A stretch of 64,000 nt of DNA. It comes from Mesorhizobium kowhaii. GTDB lineage: Bacteria > Pseudomonadota > Alphaproteobacteria > Rhizobiales > Rhizobiaceae. Below the pieces are notes generated by a model, which ran no database searches, was not told the DNA's origin, and saw only the letters and a list, made by a program, of their open reading frames with translations. The position numbers were made by a program, and so were the translations under genes. The stretch is taken from contig NZ_MZXV01000019.1 of NCBI RefSeq assembly GCF_003253745.1, forward strand, positions 62,001-126,000, given 5' to 3'. Positions 27,701 to 36,159 of the stretch are shown here, one piece after another. The first letter of the stretch is position 1; every line of letters starts with the position of its first letter.

Positions 27701-28146
27701 AGCTGGCGAAGCAGAGCGAGACTGTCTTCCGTCCCCGCCGTCAGATCGGGCAGGACCGCCAGCGACATCAGATCCCCCCATTCAAGCAAGTCGCTGCGCT
27801 GGAGAAGGGTGGCGCCCTTTTCGTTCTCGTCGCGCAGATTGGCTTGCGTCAGCATGCGGCAGAGATGCCCCCAGCCCTTGCGGTCCTGCGGATAGGCGAG
27901 AATGTCAGGGGTGCCGTCGCCAAAAACCAGCCGGCAGCCGGGATGGTAGGAGAGCGTCTCGACCTTGGCCTGCTGCCAGGCGCGCACCACGCCGGCCACC
28001 GTGTTGCGATCGGCAAGCCCGATCGCGGAAAAGCCGAAAAGCTTGGCCGCGACCACCAGCTCCTCCGGCTTGGAGGCGCCGCGCAGGAAGGAGAAATTCG
28101 ACTGGATGCCGAATTCGGCATAGGGAATGACGGTCAGCGCGTTCAT
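24799..28146 (-). CDS. dnaE2: Error-prone DNA polymerase III alpha subunit
   Basis: The catalytic polymerase of the SOS mutagenesis cassette, 1115 residues. The N-terminal PHP domain begins [17 protein letters not shown]. The C-family active site reads [15 protein letters not shown] with its Asp pair, plus the third Asp in [12 protein letters not shown] helix-hairpin-helix and a C-terminal OB fold ([20 protein letters not shown]) follow. The N-terminus and length separate it from the replicative DnaE1. The ATG at 28146 overlaps the imuB stop as ATGA. Expression should follow the LexA box upstream of imuA. Confidence 0.95.
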   Translation of the reverse strand: MNALTVIPYAEFGIQSNFSFLRGASKPEELVVAAKLFGFSAIGLADRNTVAGVVRAWQQAKVETLSYHPGCRLVFGDGTPDILAYPQDRKGWGHLCRMLTQANLRDENEKGATLLQRSDLLEWGDLMSLAVLPDLTAGTEDSLALLRQLKGRFGRNLRLAVSPDYAGNDRFRIEQAAAFAESAGIPLMATNDVLYHTTERRPLQDVLTAIRLNTPVAEVGLQLAANAERHLKPPMEMARLFRGHPQALAETLRFAQELTFSLSDLQYNYPDEPTESGLGPQAELERLAREGAANRYPAGVPASVTKRIEEELALIERLNYARYFLTVYDIVKFARSQDILCQGRGSAANSIVCFCIGITEVGPERIDTLFERFISEERNEPPDIDVDFEHEKRETVIQYIYTKYSVKRTALAAAVISYRGRSALREVSKAMGLSEDVRGSLSGSIWGWSTSELGEKEARAGGLDRTDPVSRHVIERANEIMGFPRHLSQHVGGFVITRDRLDEIVPIVKTAMAERKMVEWDKDDLDAVKILKVDVLALGMLTCLKRAFTLLTDHYPDARDAFGQPYVLATLPPEDADVYDMICRADTLGVFQIESRAQMSMLPRLQPRTFYDLVIEVAIVRPGPIQGDMVHPYLRRRQGKEQAEYPKPELKEILGKTLGVPLFQEQAMKIAIVAGGFRPGEADELRRAMATFKRTGTIGNYRQRMIDGMVGKGYEKDFAERCFKQIEGFGEYGFPESHAASFALLVYASCWFKTFYPDVFCAAILNSQPMGFYQPAQLVRDARDHGVDIREVDVNFSVWDCTLEKASFDPARILERHATMRGVIATNHALRLGFRQIKGLSEERMDAFVERRGSGYESVRDVWLRSGLDVDEIERLAQADAFRSLGLDRREALWAVRALDGKSAAEKLPLFDQKDIRLRELEPETKLPKMPLGEHVIHDYRSLGLSLKAHPVAFLRERLDRAGVTPNARLPSVRDGRRVSVAGLVLVRQRPGKGNAIFLTLEDDKAVANIIIWQRTFDRYRPVIMGARFVRVTGKLQSESDVIHIVAEKIEDLTPWLTVLLERVGQARLPVAGSPDASGPDRDSLPGLRNAPIGQDLATLSEEAEKVMPKGRNFQ

Positions 28147-29792
28147 GCGAAGACCCCGTGCATGAACCAGCGCGGCGGCACCTGGGTGCCGCCATAAAGG
28201 CCCTGCCGGTAGAGCCAGTAGCGGCGGCCGTCGGCATCCTCGATGCGGTAATAGTCGCGCGTCGATGCCGCCTCGTCGCTCGCGGCCTCGCGCCACCATT
28301 CGGCGGCAATGCGTTCCGGCCCCTCGGCGCGCATCACCCGGTAGAGCGCGCGCCGCCAGCGGAAGTTCAGCGGCGGGCCCTCCGGCATTTCGGTGGCCGG
28401 CACCTCGATGGGTTCGGGCGAGCGGAACAGCCGGATCGGCCGTTCCGGCGGGAAGATGGTCATCGGCGCCTGCAGCCGGTCCGGCTTCTTCGGCGGCGTG
28501 GTCCGGCGCGGGGCCGCGGTGAAGGGGATTGTCGCAACCGCACGCTCCGGCAGATGGCTTTCCACGGTGACCGGTTGCAGGACCGCGCCCTCGCCGAGCC
28601 GGGCGCGGATGCGATCGGCGAACAGCGCGATATCGGCGCCGTCGTCGGTCACTTCGCCGGCAAGGTCGGCCTGCTGCATGTCGAAAGCGGCGGCCGTCAG
28701 CACCGAGAGCCGCACCAGATCGAAGCCATAGCCGGCATCGATATCCTGTTCGAGCGCGGCCAGCCTTTCATGGAACAATTTCTGGATCAGCTGGGGTTCG
28801 CGCATCGGCCGCGAGGTGCCGATGGCGATGCGGCTGACGGCGCCGTCGACGCGAAAGAGCAGCAGCGCCAGCGTCCTGGCACCCTCGCCGCGACGCTCGA
28901 GGTCGGTCTTCAATGCCGCCGCCAGCATGCCCACCAGCCGTTCGATGTCCTCGGTCAGGGTGACGGGCTCGCTGAGATGGCGTTCGACCGAAAGCGGTGC
29001 GACGGGAAGGCGCGGCGACACCGCCTCGTCGAGACGGCCAAGCGCCTGGTCGAGGCGCAAAAGCAAGGAGGCGCCGAAGCGGCGGGCAAGCGGCGCGCGC
29101 GGTGCCGCCATGACGGCGCCCGCCGTGCGCAGGCCGACGCTTTCCAGGCTGGTGCGGGTCGCGGGCTCGATGCGCAGTGCTGCCAGCGGCAAGGGCGCCA
29201 GCAGCGCCTCCTCCTCGCCGCCTGCGACAATACGGTCGCCGGAAAAGCGTGCCGCCGCCCAGGCAGCACCCGGTGTCGCGGCAAGCCCGGCGCGGACATC
29301 GAAACCCTGATGGAAGAAGCGCGACAGGATATCGTCCAGCATGGCGCGTTCGCCGCCGAAAAGATGGGTGCAGCCGGTGACGTCGAGAAACAGGCCGTCT
29401 GTTGCGTCCAGCGCGACCAGCGGGGTGTAGCGGTCGCACCAGTCGGCAAGGCCTTCAAGCAGGCGGCGGTCGGCCTGCGGATCGGCCTCGACGATGTCGA
29501 TCGTCGGATGCATGGCGCGCGCATCGGCGATGCCCATGTCGCGTTTCAGGTGCAGCGCCTCAGCCCGCTCGTCGAGGGCTGAGATGCGCTGCGCGTTCCC
29601 ACGGCGATGGCTGATCACCAGCGGCAAGTGATCCGACGGCCGGGAACGCCAGGACCGCCCCAGACGCTGCCGCAGGATCCTTTCCACTGCCAGATAGGGA
29701 AACCACAGGGACAGGATTCTTTGCTCTTTCCTCGCCTCTTCTTTCCTCGCCCCATCTTTCGTCGCCCCATCTTTCGTCGAATGCGCGTTCAT
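28143..29792 (-). CDS. imuB: ImuB, inactive Y-family polymerase homologue
   Basis: Accessory protein that links ImuA and DnaE2 to the beta clamp during translesion synthesis; 549 residues. The Y-family fold is present but the catalytic acids are not: the first motif reads [11 protein letters not shown], and the usual SIDE motif is replaced by [12 protein letters not shown]. The C-terminal region ([38 protein letters not shown]) is typical of ImuB. The chosen ATG at 29792 gives a short repetitive N-terminus ([19 protein letters not shown]). The first 233 bp lie inside imuA in another frame. Confidence 0.93.
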   Translation of the reverse strand: MNAHSTKDGATKDGARKEEARKEQRILSLWFPYLAVERILRQRLGRSWRSRPSDHLPLVISHRRGNAQRISALDERAEALHLKRDMGIADARAMHPTIDIVEADPQADRRLLEGLADWCDRYTPLVALDATDGLFLDVTGCTHLFGGERAMLDDILSRFFHQGFDVRAGLAATPGAAWAAARFSGDRIVAGGEEEALLAPLPLAALRIEPATRTSLESVGLRTAGAVMAAPRAPLARRFGASLLLRLDQALGRLDEAVSPRLPVAPLSVERHLSEPVTLTEDIERLVGMLAAALKTDLERRGEGARTLALLLFRVDGAVSRIAIGTSRPMREPQLIQKLFHERLAALEQDIDAGYGFDLVRLSVLTAAAFDMQQADLAGEVTDDGADIALFADRIRARLGEGAVLQPVTVESHLPERAVATIPFTAAPRRTTPPKKPDRLQAPMTIFPPERPIRLFRSPEPIEVPATEMPEGPPLNFRWRRALYRVMRAEGPERIAAEWWREAASDEAASTRDYYRIEDADGRRYWLYRQGLYGGTQVPPRWFMHGVFA

Positions 29793-30603
29793 CGGGGTTC
29801 CACTCCAGTGTGAATTGTCCAGGCAGGGCCGTGCGGCTCTTGCCGATGGTGATGGTGAAGGCCGGGCGGCCGATCGAGCCGGCGAGTGGCCCGGCGATGG
29901 TGTGGCGCGGCACTGCCGGCGCTGACGCGACGATGAGACGAACCGGTGCCGCCGTCGGTTCGGGCCCGGCAGCCTGCCGCAGCAGGAACACCGGCCGGCC
30001 GGCACTCTGCGCCCGGGCATGCAGCCGCCGCGTCGCGGTCAGGTCGAGCCGCTGCGGATTGCCGCGGATCTCGAGGATGACGGCGGCGAGTGCCGTCATC
30101 TTTGCGGCCTCCTCGGCGATCCACAGCGCATCGACAAGCCTTGGCGCCTCGGAAAACAGCAATTGCTCAGGTTCGATGCCGAACGAGGCATGAAGCCCCC
30201 TGGCGTAGGGAAAGCCCGCCTCGCGAAAAATCTCCGATGTGCCGATCCACAGCACCGGCAGCCCTTGCGTCTGCTTGAGGATCAGGCTTGCGAGCGACAG
30301 GGCAAAGCCGGCGACGGCTCCGGCATCACGGGTTTCAGTGCCATGGATTTCGCTCAAGGCAGCTTTCGGCAGGCCGCCGCTCAGAGCGGTATCGAGCCGC
30401 TCCACGCCGGTGGGCAAGAACGTATCCGGCAAGGCCGCGGCAATGCCGCGCCGGATGATGGTGAGATCGGTGTTGGGCGAGACGCCAGCATCAGGGGTCG
30501 CGGCGACCGGCGCCTGCAGGCGCTCGGGCAACGTTCCCTCGATCTTCGCGATCTGGCGGCGCAGGGCAAAAACAGTCTCCCGCGCCACGGCGGTCATCGC
30601 CAT
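29560..30603 (-). CDS. imuA: ImuA, RecA/SulA-like mutagenesis protein
   Basis: First gene of the damage-induced cassette, 347 residues, related to SulA and RecA and needed with ImuB and DnaE2 for mutagenesis. Core wording: TGVERLDTALSGGLPKAALS, EIHGTETRDAGAVAGFALSL, VLWIGTSEIFREAGFPYARG. The recognisable fold ends near [13 protein letters not shown]; the last 75 residues (Arg/Glu-rich, then [17 protein letters not shown]) lie entirely over the start of imuB. A second ATG at 30597 is an alternative start. The LexA box is 25 bases upstream. Confidence 0.9.
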   Translation of the reverse strand: MAMTAVARETVFALRRQIAKIEGTLPERLQAPVAATPDAGVSPNTDLTIIRRGIAAALPDTFLPTGVERLDTALSGGLPKAALSEIHGTETRDAGAVAGFALSLASLILKQTQGLPVLWIGTSEIFREAGFPYARGLHASFGIEPEQLLFSEAPRLVDALWIAEEAAKMTALAAVILEIRGNPQRLDLTATRRLHARAQSAGRPVFLLRQAAGPEPTAAPVRLIVASAPAVPRHTIAGPLAGSIGRPAFTITIGKSRTALPGQFTLEWNPDERAFDERWGDERWGEERRGEERAKNPVPVVSLSGSGKDPAAASGAVLAFPAVGSLAAGDQPSPWERAAHLSPRRAG

Positions 30604-30627
30604 GACGGTCAGCTTCCACTCACAATT

Positions 30628-30642
30628 GTTCCTGTTATGTTC
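30628..30642. promoter_or_regulatory. LexA (SOS) box of the imuA-imuB-dnaE2 operon
   Basis: GTTCCTGTTATGTTC is an exact match to the alphaproteobacterial SOS box GTTC-N7-GTTC. It lies 25 bases upstream of the imuA start, where LexA would block transcription until DNA damage. The rest of the 30604-30818 spacer holds no gene. Confidence 0.9.
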
Positions 30643-30818
30643 CTATAGATTCCAGAGGGGACCCCAAGAGTCAAGCAGAGTCATGGGGAATTTATTCCTC
30701 TGCATTCGGCCAGTAGCCTGAAGGCGGGAGTCGTCGTGACGAAGCGATAGGCGTTTCCGCTCATCGCCAAGGTACGAGGTCCGTCAAGGCAAGCACCACC
30801 GACCCCATCGTCGAGAAG

Positions 30819-31451
30819 CTAGCGCTGGCTGCCGAAGGCGAGCCGTGCCGCAAGCCCTGCAAAGACGGTTCCCAGCAGGATCTGCGGCGCCCGCCGAAAC
30901 CGCGTGCGCCTCGACAAGGCTGCACCGATCCGGCTTGCGGTCAGGATGACCAGGCCATTGACCACCAGTCCGATCAGGTTGAGCACGGTCGCCAGCACCA
31001 GGATCTGCGCCGCCACCGAACCAGCCTGCGGCTGCACGAACTGCGGGAACAGCGCCAGCACGAACAGCGCCATCTTCGGGTTGAGCAGGTTGGTCAGCAA
31101 GCCCTGCCGGAAGATGCGGCCTTGCGAGTAGCGCGGCAGGCCGGCGACCGGTGCAAACGCTGTTCCATTGGAGCGGAACGCCTTCCAGGCGAGATAGGCG
31201 AGGTAGGCCGCGCCAGCATAGCGGACGATGTCGTAAGCGATGGGTGCGGCAAGGAACAGTTGCGACAGGCCGAAGGCGGCGGCCAGTGCATGGCAATAGG
31301 TGCCGGCGGCGATGCCGGCATAGGTCGCCAGGCCCGAGGCGCGCCCCTGGCTGGCGCTGCGGGAGGCGATCAACAGCATGTCCGGCCCCGGCGTCGCGGT
31401 CAGGGCGAGGCAAGCAATCGCGAAAAGTCCAAGAGTGGAAAGGTCCGGCAT
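30819..31451 (-). CDS. LysE/RhtB-family amino-acid exporter
   Basis: Inner-membrane exporter of 210 residues and six hydrophobic segments. The family signature is clear: LTATPGPDMLLIASRSASQG at the end of the first helix, then YAGAAYLAYLAWKAF and GLLTNLLNPKMALFVLALFP. Such proteins export amino acids or homoserine lactones; the substrate is not readable. It is monocistronic and divergent from the small metalloprotease gene. Confidence 0.9.
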   Translation of the reverse strand: MPDLSTLGLFAIACLALTATPGPDMLLIASRSASQGRASGLATYAGIAAGTYCHALAAAFGLSQLFLAAPIAYDIVRYAGAAYLAYLAWKAFRSNGTAFAPVAGLPRYSQGRIFRQGLLTNLLNPKMALFVLALFPQFVQPQAGSVAAQILVLATVLNLIGLVVNGLVILTASRIGAALSRRTRFRRAPQILLGTVFAGLAARLAFGSQR

Positions 31452-31587
31452 GAGAACTCCCTGTTACATGGCCGGAACTGACCCCTACGCGATTCCCCCG
31501 CGGCGGCAAAGCATCTGAACCAGGAATTGCCGCGCCATTTGCCGATTCCGGCGCGAAAGCCTATATGCCGGGATCAAAGGACAAAGC

Positions 31588-32010
31588 ATGGCCCGCATCT
31601 ACAAGACCCGCACCTGGCACGACGAACTTTCGCCCTCGATGGAGGAAATGGAGTTCCTGGCGCTGGAGGCTTACGCGCATCTGCCGGAGGATTTTCGCAA
31701 GCTGACCGGTGAGATCGTCATCCAGATCGCCGAGTTCCCGACCGACGAGATCATGGACGATCTGTCGCTGGAAACGCCGTTCGACCTGCTCGGCCTGTTC
31801 GAGGGACGCGGCATCGCGGAGCGCTGGAACCCGCAGACCGGCGAAGGCCCGAACCGCATCACGCTCTACCGCCGCGCCATCCTTGACTACTGGTCCGAGA
31901 ATGAAGAGACGCTGGGCGACATCGTCACCCACGTGCTGATCCACGAGATCGGCCACCATTTTGGCCTGTCGGATGACGATATGGAAAAGATCGAAGAGGC
32001 TGCTGAGTAA
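31588..32010 (+). CDS. Small zincin-like metallopeptidase (DUF1025 family)
   Basis: A 140-residue cytoplasmic protein of the PF06262 type. It opens MARIYKTRTWHDELSPSMEE and ends with the zinc motif HEIGHHFG at 119-126, with a possible third ligand among the acidic residues that follow (LSDDDMEKIEEAAE). FEGRGIAERWNPQTGEGPNR is a conserved family stretch. No signal peptide. The biological substrate is unknown. A large palindromic repeat begins ten bases past the stop. Confidence 0.88.
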   Translation: MARIYKTRTWHDELSPSMEEMEFLALEAYAHLPEDFRKLTGEIVIQIAEFPTDEIMDDLSLETPFDLLGLFEGRGIAERWNPQTGEGPNRITLYRRAILDYWSENEETLGDIVTHVLIHEIGHHFGLSDDDMEKIEEAAE

Positions 32011-32019
32011 GGCCCTATG

Positions 32020-32245
32020 CTTCGTCATCCCAGGGCGAAGCAGGAGCGAAGCTCCGTCGCGAAGACCCTGGGATCCATGCCGTGACGTTGGTGCAGTGCT
32101 CCGGCAGAACAGAACTGGGCGGCCATCCCGATCGTCGGTCTGATCGCACCAATCCTCGTCCGTCAGGATCTTCGGCGGAGGTAGCGGCATGGATCCTAGG
32201 GTCTCCGCAGTCGCTTCGCGACTACTACGCCCTAGGATGACGAAG
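32020..32245. repeat. 226-bp CTTCGTCATCC palindromic element
   Basis: CTTCGTCATCCCAGGGCG (32020-32037) is inverted as CGCCCTAGGATGACGAAG (32228-32245) with one mismatch. A second nested pair is formed by ACCCTGGGATCCATGCCG near 32073 and CGGCATGGATCCTAGGGT near 32188. No ORF lies between. It is probably a non-autonomous repeat; a compact relative is at 9988-10050. Confidence 0.75.
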
Positions 32246-32267
32246 GAAGGAAAAGCTCAGTGAAAGC

Positions 32268-32474
32268 CTACCAATCACTCAGCTTGGTGTCCGGCCCGTA
32301 CTCCTGGCCGTCGATGTCCTTGACCACGGCCTGGCCGCAGCACATCGTCTTGGCTTTCTTGTCGTAGGCATAGGTCGGCGAGCCGAACAGGTGCCAGCCC
32401 TTGTTCAGGGCCGCAGTCACCTTGTGGCAGAAGCTGGCATCGTCCGGGCCAGTCAGAAAGCGGTAGAGTTTCAT
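32268..32474 (-). CDS. DUF1737 small protein
   Basis: A 68-residue cytoplasmic protein. MKLYRFLTGPDDASFCHKV followed by LNKGWHLFGSPTYAYD is the DUF1737 pattern. Its role is unknown. Two Cys in MCCGQAVV. AGGAC lies seven bases before the ATG. A CitE-like gene lies 49 bp upstream in the same direction, so they may share a transcript. Confidence 0.85.
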   Translation of the reverse strand: MKLYRFLTGPDDASFCHKVTAALNKGWHLFGSPTYAYDKKAKTMCCGQAVVKDIDGQEYGPDTKLSDW

Positions 32475-32523
32475 GTCTCAAGTCCTGTCGTGAGTACCTT
32501 AGCCGGCAAGCATGGGCATGATA

Positions 32524-33414
32524 TCATGCGCCGATGGCGGCCGCCTTCGCCAGCAGTTTTTCAGCCTGCACCAGGTGCAGCCGCTCAACCATCTTGCCAT
32601 TCAGCGCGATCACGCTTTTGCCGGCATTTTCCGGAAGCGCAAAGGCATCCTTCACCAGGCGCGCCTCGACCACGGCTTCCGCGGACGGCGCGAAGGCGCG
32701 GTTCGCCGCCTCGATCTGGGCCGGGTGGATGAGGCTCTTGCCGTCGAACCCCATGGCGGCCGCTTCCGTGCATTCATGGGCAAAAGCGTCCAGGTCGCGG
32801 AAATCGTTGGAGACGCCGTCGAGCATGTCGAGGCCGCCGGCGCGCGCGGCCAGCACCATCTGCATCAGCCACGGCACGAGATAACGCCGGTCGGGCGTTG
32901 CCAGAACGCCGGTGTCGTTGAGCAGATCATTTGTTCCGGCAACGAAACAAGCCAGGCGCGAAGCCGGATCGCGGCCGAGTTCGGCAATGGCGCCGATGTT
33001 GAGCAGCGCCTTGGGCGTCTCGATCATCGCCCATAGCTTCACGCTGTCGGGGGCAAAATTGTCGTCGAGCACGTCGCCGGCCTCGAGCAGGTCGCGCGGC
33101 GTGTCGACCTTGGGCAACAGGATGCCGTCGGGCTCGCAGCTTGAGGCGGCCAGCAGGTCATCGGCGCCCCATTCGCTGGCCAGCGCATTGATGCGCACCA
33201 CCATCTCGCAGCGCCGGCCAATGTGGTTGGCAACTGGGCGGTTGGCGAAAATGCCGGCCAGTTTTTCACGCGCGGCGATCTTGTCGACCGGGGCCACGCC
33301 GTCTTCCAGGTCGACGATGACGGCATCGCAGGCAAGCTGCGCGATCTTGGCCAGCGCCTTGTCGTTGGAGGCCGGGATGTAAAGCACCGAGCGGCGCGGG
33401 CGATAGGTTTCCAT
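32524..33414 (-). CDS. HpcH/HpaI/CitE-family CoA ester lyase
   Basis: A TIM-barrel lyase of 296 residues, predicted to cleave or form a C-C bond in a CoA thioester such as malyl- or citramalyl-CoA. It shows CDAVIVDLEDGVAPVDK, the Arg in MVVRINALASEW, LLPKVDTP, the metal Glu in AMIETPKALLN, and MGFDGKSLIHPAQIE. No alpha or gamma citrate lyase genes are near, so it is a stand-alone CitE-like enzyme rather than part of citrate lyase. The ATG at 33414 (METYRPRRSVLYIPA) is the normal family start. Confidence 0.88.
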   Translation of the reverse strand: METYRPRRSVLYIPASNDKALAKIAQLACDAVIVDLEDGVAPVDKIAAREKLAGIFANRPVANHIGRRCEMVVRINALASEWGADDLLAASSCEPDGILLPKVDTPRDLLEAGDVLDDNFAPDSVKLWAMIETPKALLNIGAIAELGRDPASRLACFVAGTNDLLNDTGVLATPDRRYLVPWLMQMVLAARAGGLDMLDGVSNDFRDLDAFAHECTEAAAMGFDGKSLIHPAQIEAANRAFAPSAEAVVEARLVKDAFALPENAGKSVIALNGKMVERLHLVQAEKLLAKAAAIGA

Positions 33415-33490
33415 GGCTGATCTATGCCGTCTGTGGTTGGTCGAGGCAAGCGCGCAGGGCAATCGCTTTTGAGTCCACCAATTGTCAGAG

Positions 33491-33653
33491 TTGGCGCCGC
33501 CCCTCATTACCCTGCCGGGCATTTCTCCCCGTAAACGGGGAGAAAGAGGCTGTCCGCATCTGCTGCGCCCAATTGGCGAAACCATCGACAACAGCGCCCC
33601 TCGCCCCGTTTACGGGGAGAGGATGCCGGCAGGCAGGTGAGGCAGCGCCAACC
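33491..33653. repeat. Intergenic mosaic repeat (CCCCTCAxCTGCCTGCC family)
   Basis: The left end TTGGCGCCGCCCCTCATTAC and the right end, read on the other strand as TTGGCGCTGCCTCACCTGCC, are inverted. Inside, TCTCCCCGTAAACGGGGAGA forms a perfect hairpin and CCCCGTTTACGGGG a second one. Partial copies lie at 18397-18442 and near 63245-63270. Confidence 0.75.
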
Positions 33654-33748
33654 TGCAGCGTTTGCCCTGCACGAAAACTGCACACGCTTGCGGAAAACCT
33701 CCTCGGATACGCCCCACCGTCTCCCGGCCGGTCTGCGAGACAGGCGGC

Positions 33749-33916
33749 ATGCAAAAGCGAGCAATACCCCGTTGGTTCCTGCCTTACCGGCTGCGCAGCG
33801 AAGGCTGGTGGCTGGTCGATCCGCCGCGCGCGAATTCGGTGGCGACCCTCATCCCTTTCGCCCGCAAGTACCCGCCGATCATCCGGCTGGAAGTCATCCG
33901 GAGAGCCAGGTCATGA
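33749..33916 (+). CDS. Possible small gene overlapping the DUF4153-type gene start
   Basis: A 55-codon ORF (MQKRAIPRWFLPYRLRS.., ending EVIRRARS) whose stop overlaps the next start as ATGA. From residue 15 on, its codons have the strong third-position GC of real genes, while the competing frame does not. Trp- and Arg-rich, without a recognised family. The ribosome-binding site is weak. It may be a real leader gene of the membrane-protein/two-component operon or the end of a decayed gene. Confidence 0.35.
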   Translation: MQKRAIPRWFLPYRLRSEGWWLVDPPRANSVATLIPFARKYPPIIRLEVIRRARS

Positions 33917-35463
33917 CAGCGTTCTTCTCTGCCGCGCCGAGCTATTGCGCCCGTCTCGGTGTTGCCGTGGTGCTGGTCGCGCTGGCGGATTTTCTCTTCT
34001 ACGGCCAGCCCGCCGGCATCACGGTTTTCCTGTTCGCCATCCTGATGGCCGCCGCGGTCGTCGCCGTGCATCCCGCTGCCTTCAGCGACGGCAGGCTGTG
34101 GCTCAAGCCCGTCGCGCTGCTTGTCGCGTTGCTGCCGCTTGCCGAAAACGTCAGCGCCCTGTCGGTGTCAACAGCGCTTGCGGCCATGATCGTCTTCGCG
34201 CTTTCGCTCAGCGGACGTCTGCGCCATCGCATCGCCCGCATTGCCGGCCAGATCGCGCTGTTCGGGCTGGCGGTGCCGTTCCGGCTCATTGGTGATTTCA
34301 TCCGCTGGCGCAAGACGGCGCGCCGGTTCGGCCGGCGCCGCGTCCGGCTGGCGGCCATCGCCGTCTGGGTGATGCCGCTGACGCTCGGCGCGGTCTTCCT
34401 GGCCCTGTTCGGCGCCGCCAATCCGGTCATCGACTACTGGCTGTCGCTGATCGACCTTCTGAAGCTGCTCGATCTCATCCAGCTCACGCGGATTGCCTTC
34501 TGGCTGTTCGTGCTGGCCTGTGTCTGGGCCTTTCTGCGGCCACGCCTGCCTCGCCTGTTGCGCCGCATCCCGCGCGCGATGCCGCCAGCGGCGGTCAGCG
34601 CTCAATCCGAGAAAACCGTCACCACCATCGAGGACATCCTATTCGGCAAAGCCGCCATCCTGCGCGCGCTTGTTATCTTCAACATCCTGTTTGCGCTGCA
34701 GACCGGTCTCGACGCCACCTATCTGTGGGGCGGGGTGGCGCTGCCCGACGGGCTCAGCTACGCGGCTTACGCGCATCGCGGCGCCTATCCCTTGATCGTC
34801 ACCGCGCTGCTTGCTGCCGGCTTCGTGCTGGCGGCGCTGCGGCCCGGAAGTGCTGCATCAGCCGATCCGCTCATCCGCCGGCTGGTCTATGCCTGGGTGG
34901 CGCAGAACATCATGCTGGTCATCTCGTCGATCCTGCGGCTCGACCTCTATATCGGCATCTATGCGCTGACCTACTGGCGCGTCGCCGCTTTCGTCTGGAT
35001 GGGGCTGGTGGCGGCCGGCCTTGCCCTGATCATTGCCCGCATCGCACTTGGAAAATCCAATGAATGGCTGCTGTCCGCCAATCTTCTGACGTTATCTCTG
35101 ACGCTTTATGCCGGCTGTTTCATCAATTTCGCCGCGCTGATCGCCAATTACAATGTCGACCATTCCTTCGAAATGACCGGCCAGGGCATCTCCCTCGACG
35201 CCTGGTATCTGCGCTCGCTTGGCCCGGGTGCGTTTCCGGCTCTCGATCGCTTCCTCGACCATCAGAGCCGGACGGCTGCCGCCAACGATCCCGTCTTTCG
35301 CGAACTGGCGGGGCTGCGCGGCAGCGACGAAGGCTGGTATCGCACCCTCCAGCAGAGCTGGCGGGCCTGGAGCTTTCGCGACTGGCGGTTGCTTGCCTAT
35401 CTCGACACGAGGGGCCCTGTCGTGGTTCCTGACGCCAGCAAACCTTACGTGCCGGGCCGCTGA
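33913..35463 (+). CDS. DUF4153/DUF4173-type polytopic membrane protein
   Basis: A 516-residue inner-membrane protein with about twelve hydrophobic segments. It carries the family's pattern of a helical N-terminal half, a charged loop (AVSAQSEKTVTTIEDILFGK) and a second block of helices (YAWVAQNIMLVISSILRLDL, IYALTYWRVAAFVWMG), then a soluble tail of about 90 residues. GGAG lies nine bases before the ATG. It is 3 bp upstream of a response regulator gene and forms a three-gene operon with it and a kinase. Function is unknown; by context it may be a sensing partner or target of the pair. Confidence 0.78.
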   Translation: MTAFFSAAPSYCARLGVAVVLVALADFLFYGQPAGITVFLFAILMAAAVVAVHPAAFSDGRLWLKPVALLVALLPLAENVSALSVSTALAAMIVFALSLSGRLRHRIARIAGQIALFGLAVPFRLIGDFIRWRKTARRFGRRRVRLAAIAVWVMPLTLGAVFLALFGAANPVIDYWLSLIDLLKLLDLIQLTRIAFWLFVLACVWAFLRPRLPRLLRRIPRAMPPAAVSAQSEKTVTTIEDILFGKAAILRALVIFNILFALQTGLDATYLWGGVALPDGLSYAAYAHRGAYPLIVTALLAAGFVLAALRPGSAASADPLIRRLVYAWVAQNIMLVISSILRLDLYIGIYALTYWRVAAFVWMGLVAAGLALIIARIALGKSNEWLLSANLLTLSLTLYAGCFINFAALIANYNVDHSFEMTGQGISLDAWYLRSLGPGAFPALDRFLDHQSRTAAANDPVFRELAGLRGSDEGWYRTLQQSWRAWSFRDWRLLAYLDTRGPVVVPDASKPYVPGR

Positions 35464-35466
35464 TCC

Positions 35467-36159
35467 ATGCCGCATCACATCCTCGTCGCCGACGATGATC
35501 CGCATATCCGCGAGGTGATCTGCTTTGCGCTGGAAAAGGCCGGCATGAAGACGCAAGCGGTGGCCGATGGTGCCGCCGCTCTGCAAGCGATCGGACGGCG
35601 CACACCTGACCTGGTCGTACTCGACATCGGCATGCCGGAGATGGACGGGCTGGAAGTCTGCCGGCGGCTGCGGCACACATCCGATGTGCCGGTGCTGTTC
35701 CTGTCCGCGCGAGATGAAGAAATCGATCGGGTGCTGGGTTTGGAAATGGGCGGCGACGACTATGTGACAAAACCGTTCAGCCCGCGTGAGCTGGTCGCCC
35801 GCGTCAACGTCATCCTGCGGCGCGCCCGCCCAGCGCCGCCCGAACCGGCCGACGACAGGCAGTTCGCGCAGGAAAAGCTCGCCTTGGCGCCGGCCAGCCA
35901 TAGCGCCAGTTTCGACGGCAAGCCGCTTGCCCTCACGGGCATAGAATTCTCGATCCTGAAGGGGTTTTTGGCGCGGCCGACGCATGTGCTCGACCGTGAT
36001 GCGGTGATGGCCAATGCCTATGCCGCCAACATCCATGTCGCCGACCGCACCGTCGACAGCCATATCCGCAACATCCGCGCCAAGCTGGCGGCGGCGGGCT
36101 GCCTGGATGCCATCGAGACCGTGCATGGCGTCGGCTTCCGGCTCGGCCGATGCGGCTGA
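35467..36159 (+). CDS. OmpR-family response regulator, CreB-like
   Basis: A 230-residue regulator. The receiver has the acid triad Asp9-Asp11, phosphorylation site Asp53 in DLVVLDIGMPEMDG, and Lys in YVTKPFSPREL. The winged-helix domain ends TVDSHIRNIRAKLAAAG, then VHGVGFRLG. It overlaps the kinase gene by ten bases, so the two are translationally coupled. The wording of both partners is closest to CreB/CreC-type systems, but the target genes are unknown. Confidence 0.9.
   Translation: MPHHILVADDDPHIREVICFALEKAGMKTQAVADGAAALQAIGRRTPDLVVLDIGMPEMDGLEVCRRLRHTSDVPVLFLSARDEEIDRVLGLEMGGDDYVTKPFSPRELVARVNVILRRARPAPPEPADDRQFAQEKLALAPASHSASFDGKPLALTGIEFSILKGFLARPTHVLDRDAVMANAYAANIHVADRTVDSHIRNIRAKLAAAGCLDAIETVHGVGFRLGRCG

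Noticed and set aside
25663-28197. 844-codon plus-strand ORF opposite dnaE2
   Set aside because: It is the antisense shadow of a clear, conserved polymerase gene; high third-position GC suppresses stop codons on the other strand. Its translation shows no family features.
29560-29792. The imuA/imuB overlap as a sequencing frameshift near the imuA end
   Set aside because: imuB has a natural start and coding bias in its own frame and both frames stay open, so no single indel is needed. A later imuB start remains possible and is noted in the findings.
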